From NCBI RefSeq assembly GCF_018374135.1, contig NZ_JAHAFS010000001.1:1-64000 (forward strand): a DNA stretch of 64,000 bases, given 5' to 3'. The DNA comes from Campylobacter gracilis. GTDB lineage: Bacteria; Campylobacterota; Campylobacteria; Campylobacterales; Campylobacteraceae. Below are positions 61,086-64,000 of this stretch, in pieces. Position 1 is the stretch's first letter, and the number at the start of each line of letters is the position of its first letter. The translations under genes were made by a program, and so were the position numbers. Below the pieces are notes generated by a model. It ran no database searches and was not told the origin of the DNA. It saw only the letters and a list, made by a program, of their open reading frames with translations.

Positions 61086-62639
61086 TTATTTGATCCGCGA
61101 AATTTCGCCGCCTTGCATCTTATAAATTTTATCTGCGGCGCCGAAGTATTTATCATCGTGCGAAATCGCAAAGATCGTATATCCGCGCGATTTCAGCTCG
61201 GGCAAAATCCGCTCGTAAAACTCCGCGCGAAACTGCGGATCGAGATCGGCGGCAAACTCATCAAGCATCAAAAATTTTCGCCCGTCCATCAGCACACTTA
61301 CGAGTGCCAAACGCTTGCGCTGCCCGCTAGATAGGCTCGTGGTGCTAAATTTAGCCCCCTTTAGCTCAACCTTATCCTGCAGGTGCGTAAGCGCCAGCCA
61401 CTCGCGCGCGATGTCCGCATCGCCCGTAGCGTAGTCGAAGAGATAAAAATCGCTGAAAACCGCGCTTATGTTGTTGCTGTAGGCGCGCAGATCGGAGGGT
61501 TCAAGGGCCGCGCCGTCGGCTAAAATTTCGCCCGTTTGCGGCGTATAAAGGCCCGCTAAAATCATAAAAAGCGTCGATTTGCCGCTGCCGTTTTCGCCGA
61601 TCAAAAACACCGTCTCGCCCGCATTTAGCTGCAAGCTTACCCCTTTTATGCCGAATTTCCCGCCCGGATACGAAAAGCCCACGTCTTTAAGCTCCAATCT
61701 GCGCCACGGCTGCATTTGCGCAAGCTCGAAGCCCTGCACGAATGGATCTAAATTTAATTCTTTGATCTTTGCGTAGGCGATCTTGGCGCGCAGCACGCTA
61801 GGAAGCGAGAATATGAGCATCATCAAAGGCGCGCGCAAAAAAAGCACCGTAAGCGCGATCGTTACGGCGTTTGCAAGCTCCGCTTTGCCGCCGCTAAGCC
61901 CAAAATAAAGCACAAAGCCCACCGCGCCGAGCATCATTACGTTCATAAAATTACTCGCAAACGCGCCGTAGACCTCGGCTCGCAGCGAGCTTTGGCGTAA
62001 ATTTTGCGCATTGGGCAGAAAGTCATTTTCGTATAGGCTCTTCGCTTTGGCTAGGCTTAGCGACAGCTCCTTGTGCCCCTCGATCGCCGCGGCGTAGTTT
62101 TTATACAAAACGTCCTCGTTTTGGCGGTACAGATCGTAATTTTGCATGACCTTTTTCATCAAAAAGCGGTTGAATACCATCAGCGCGCCGATCCAAACGA
62201 ATAAAAACGCAAACATCATAGGCGCGATATATAGCACGTAGATGCCGCAAAATAGCACGATCATCGCGCCTTGGATAAGCTCGGAGATGCGCATAAAGCC
62301 CTCGGTCAGGCGCGAAATATCGCTGGAAAGGGACGCAAGCAGGTTCGCCTTCGACGCAGCCTCGATGCGCTCGAACTTCGTATCGATGATCTGCTTGATG
62401 ATCTTGGTGCGCAGATCGAACACGAAGTCGTTTTCCATCTTGCAAAGCATGATGCGGCTTAGCACCGAAAGCAGCAGAAATAGCGCCAAGAGCGCGAAAA
62501 ATAGCGCGATGATGCGCCCGCCTCTTTCGGTGCCGTCAAGTAGATATTTATTGATAAAGCTTAAAATCAAGATCCCCGAGCCACTGTAAATCGCGTTTAG
62601 CGCGAGCATCGCGAGGATTTGCTTGGTATATTTTTTCAT
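61086..62639 (-). CDS. ABC exporter, SyrD/YojI-like (fused membrane and ATPase)
   Basis: 517 residues. Six N-terminal helices, then an ATPase domain from about 325. Walker A IGENGSGKST, then the class-specific ISAVFSDFYLFDY, the signature SLSSGQRKRLALV and Walker B FLMLDEFAADLD are present. YojI/PvdE-type exporters handle microcin-like or cyclic peptides and pyoverdine precursors. No biosynthetic genes are adjacent. I chose the ATG at 62639, behind GGGGCGAAAG, over an upstream TTG. Confidence 0.85.
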   Translation of the reverse strand: MKKYTKQILAMLALNAIYSGSGILILSFINKYLLDGTERGGRIIALFFALLALFLLLSVLSRIMLCKMENDFVFDLRTKIIKQIIDTKFERIEAASKANLLASLSSDISRLTEGFMRISELIQGAMIVLFCGIYVLYIAPMMFAFLFVWIGALMVFNRFLMKKVMQNYDLYRQNEDVLYKNYAAAIEGHKELSLSLAKAKSLYENDFLPNAQNLRQSSLRAEVYGAFASNFMNVMMLGAVGFVLYFGLSGGKAELANAVTIALTVLFLRAPLMMLIFSLPSVLRAKIAYAKIKELNLDPFVQGFELAQMQPWRRLELKDVGFSYPGGKFGIKGVSLQLNAGETVFLIGENGSGKSTLFMILAGLYTPQTGEILADGAALEPSDLRAYSNNISAVFSDFYLFDYATGDADIAREWLALTHLQDKVELKGAKFSTTSLSSGQRKRLALVSVLMDGRKFLMLDEFAADLDPQFRAEFYERILPELKSRGYTIFAISHDDKYFGAADKIYKMQGGEISRIK

Positions 62640-62963
62640 CTTTCGCCCCAATGAAATTTGAGCACAATTGTGGCAAAATTCGCTTGAAAAAACGGTTAAA
62701 TTTTAAATCCGTTCTCATTTCGCGAATAAAATTTTACAGGACTGCGTAAAATTCCGCCGTAAATTTATCCACTTTTGGCGCGCCAGGAGCGATAAGCTCT
62801 ATTTGTATTCCACCCCTGACAGAAATTAGCAGATAGGATCAAATTTGACGGATCGTAAAATTTTGAATCAAATTTAAAAACCTAAAGCGGCAGAGAGCAA
62901 AATTTCAACTATATTTTTAAATTTTATAAACTTTGTAGGCTTTGCTAAAATCCAAATTTAACT
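62640..62963. repeat. RAATTY-rich spacer
   Basis: No open frame of interest; at least ten AATT hexamers by eye. No RNA gene recognised. Confidence 0.5.
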
Positions 62964-63731
62964 CTAGGCATCGCCCTTTTTGTTGCGCTCCGCGATGAAT
63001 TTAGCTAATAAATTTATCTCTAATTTACTCACTTCAAATAGCGCCGTGATTTTCTTTTCGGCTAGGTCTAAATTTTTATTGCAAATAGCCTTGAAATATC
63101 TACGTAGCTCGGCGTAATCGCTTGGATTGCTGATCATAAAATTACAAAACAAACCGTTTTTGCCCTGCAAAAATATCATATCAAAAACGCTATCAATGCC
63201 CTTGCCAAAATGAAAAATGATCTGGGGCAAAAGCACCATGCAGATCGTCGCTAAAATTATAAAAATAGATGTCGCTACGGGCAGCACTACAAACATCGCC
63301 GCCATAATAACGACAAGAAATATTATGCCTGATTTACCGCCGACGCTATCTAGCTCGTAATGTATCGGAAGCGCGTAGGATACTATTTTGTGAAGCTTTC
63401 GTATTTGACGCGGCGCAATTTCCGCAAAAATTTTACCGTCAATTATCTTGAGAATTTTATCATTATAAAAATAGACATAAGCGTTTCTATAGAAATTCAT
63501 ATCGAATTTTCTCCTGCCTATGACGAGCAAAAAGTATAATGAAATTTTAAATATATCGGAGTTACCGCCAAAAAATACGTTTCTTAAAATTCCGAGAGCC
63601 ATTAATGCGAGCATTAAAATAATCGAAATTTTTATGACTTGATTAGTTTCGTCTTTGATGACTAGCGGCTCTTTGTCGTAGTCTCTTGCATTTTTTTTCA
63701 GGCTTAAATTTAACTCATCTTGCATGCTCAT
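62964..63731 (-). CDS. hypothetical membrane protein
   Basis: 255 residues with four hydrophobic stretches: two near the N-terminus (about 33-49 and 60-72) and two in the middle (about 137-154 and 155-170). The C-terminal soluble part ends in a basic, lysine-rich tail. Not recognised. AT-richer than its neighbours. It starts with an ATG AGC ATG pair, and the first ATG follows GGA. Confidence 0.65.
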   Translation of the reverse strand: MSMQDELNLSLKKNARDYDKEPLVIKDETNQVIKISIILMLALMALGILRNVFFGGNSDIFKISLYFLLVIGRRKFDMNFYRNAYVYFYNDKILKIIDGKIFAEIAPRQIRKLHKIVSYALPIHYELDSVGGKSGIIFLVVIMAAMFVVLPVATSIFIILATICMVLLPQIIFHFGKGIDSVFDMIFLQGKNGLFCNFMISNPSDYAELRRYFKAICNKNLDLAEKKITALFEVSKLEINLLAKFIAERNKKGDA

Positions 63732-63789
63732 TCCTATTTTGCCTGTGTAGTAAAATTCTACTACAGCTTTCTCACGCCAGACGTGCAGC

Positions 63790-64000
63790 TTATTTCAGGC
63801 CAAAATTTTGCTTGATGTAGATGTGCAAAATATCGATCGCGGCGGGCGTTACGCCGCTGATCTCGCTCGCGGCAAACAGCGTCGGCGGCGCGAAGCGGTT
63901 TAGCTTCTGCACGATCTCGTTGCTAAGCCCTCCGATCTTGCTAAAATCGATCTGCGGCGGGATCGCGACGCCAAGCAACCCCTTCATCCTCTCGACCTCG
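63790..64000 (-). CDS. mnmG: MnmG (GidA) C-terminus, partial
   Basis: The window ends inside this gene. The 69 visible residues are the C-terminal end of MnmG: IPPQIDFSKIGGLSNEIVQK and ISGVTPAAIDILHIYIKQN match the family ending. With MnmE it installs the carboxymethylaminomethyl group at wobble uridine 34 of some tRNAs. Confidence 0.9.
   Translation of the reverse strand, partial: EVERMKGLLGVAIPPQIDFSKIGGLSNEIVQKLNRFAPPTLFAASEISGVTPAAIDILHIYIKQNFGLK

Noticed and set aside
1..64000. CRISPR array, prophage, IS element, tRNA or rRNA
   Set aside because: No regular repeat-spacer pattern, integrase, transposase or tRNA-like T-loop context was noticed anywhere in the window.

Overview
The window is a chromosomal segment of a Campylobacter-type epsilonproteobacterium. 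Several blocks keep Campylobacter/Helicobacter gene order: csd3/pgbA/glcD, ilvC/deacetylase/dprA/ruvX, and rpsB/tsf/ABC/acidic protein/gmk/tatA/argS. The last block lacks fliR, which from memory lies between the acidic-protein gene and the ABC gene in C. jejuni. That gap, together with a base composition well above C. jejuni's, points to a non-flagellated species; C. gracilis or a close relative is my inference, not something the sequence proves. Nothing looks like a plasmid, prophage, IS element, CRISPR array, tRNA or rRNA.

Layout. Positions 1-13.6 kb hold a formate hydrogenlyase locus. A selenocysteine formate dehydrogenase (fdhF, minus strand, in-frame UGA at codon 141 with a SECIS-like hairpin) is divergent from an 11-gene operon: a HyfA/HycB-like ferredoxin, hyfB, hyfC, hyfE, hyfF, hyfG, hyfH, hyfI, hycH, hycI and a formate channel. 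The operon ends at a clear intrinsic terminator, and hyfD is absent. Positions 14-18.3 kb hold single genes (Crp-type regulator, methyltransferase, sodium:amino-acid symporter, MOSC protein). Positions 19-23.4 kb hold a DUF6892-like and a SUKH protein, RidA and a TauE/SafE permease, separated by long non-coding stretches. Positions 23.9-29.3 kb are a tightly overlapping six-gene operon (TRIC family protein, argD, MidA-like protein, a small protein, rsmD, DUF2400). Positions 29.9-36.4 kb carry a hydrolase, a Nudix enzyme, mgtE, csd3, pgbA and glcD. Positions 37-42.9 kb carry a Sel1 protein, EthD, ruvX, dprA, a deacetylase and ilvC. Positions 43.2-48.3 kb are an accessory cluster of immunity-like families (DUF1963, SUKH, DUF4299, DUF3137), two of whose genes share a duplicated promoter region. 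Positions 49.9-57.2 kb are the rpsB-to-argS operon. The rest holds iadA, pgeF, ribE, a cytochrome c, an exporter, a membrane protein and the end of mnmG.

The most unusual feature is not one gene. Non-coding stretches are saturated with RAATTY hexamers (AAATTT, GAATTT, AAATTC, GAATTC), roughly one per 20 bp where I counted by eye. The same motif fills in-frame, Asn/Ser-rich low-complexity inserts in conserved enzymes: about 270 residues in RsmD, 70 in ArgS, 60 in riboflavin synthase, and a 70-residue linker in the deacetylase. In C. jejuni, CtsM-methylated RAATTY sites promote DNA uptake in natural transformation. An uptake-signal-like motif colonising both spacers and protein loops is therefore a testable hypothesis here.
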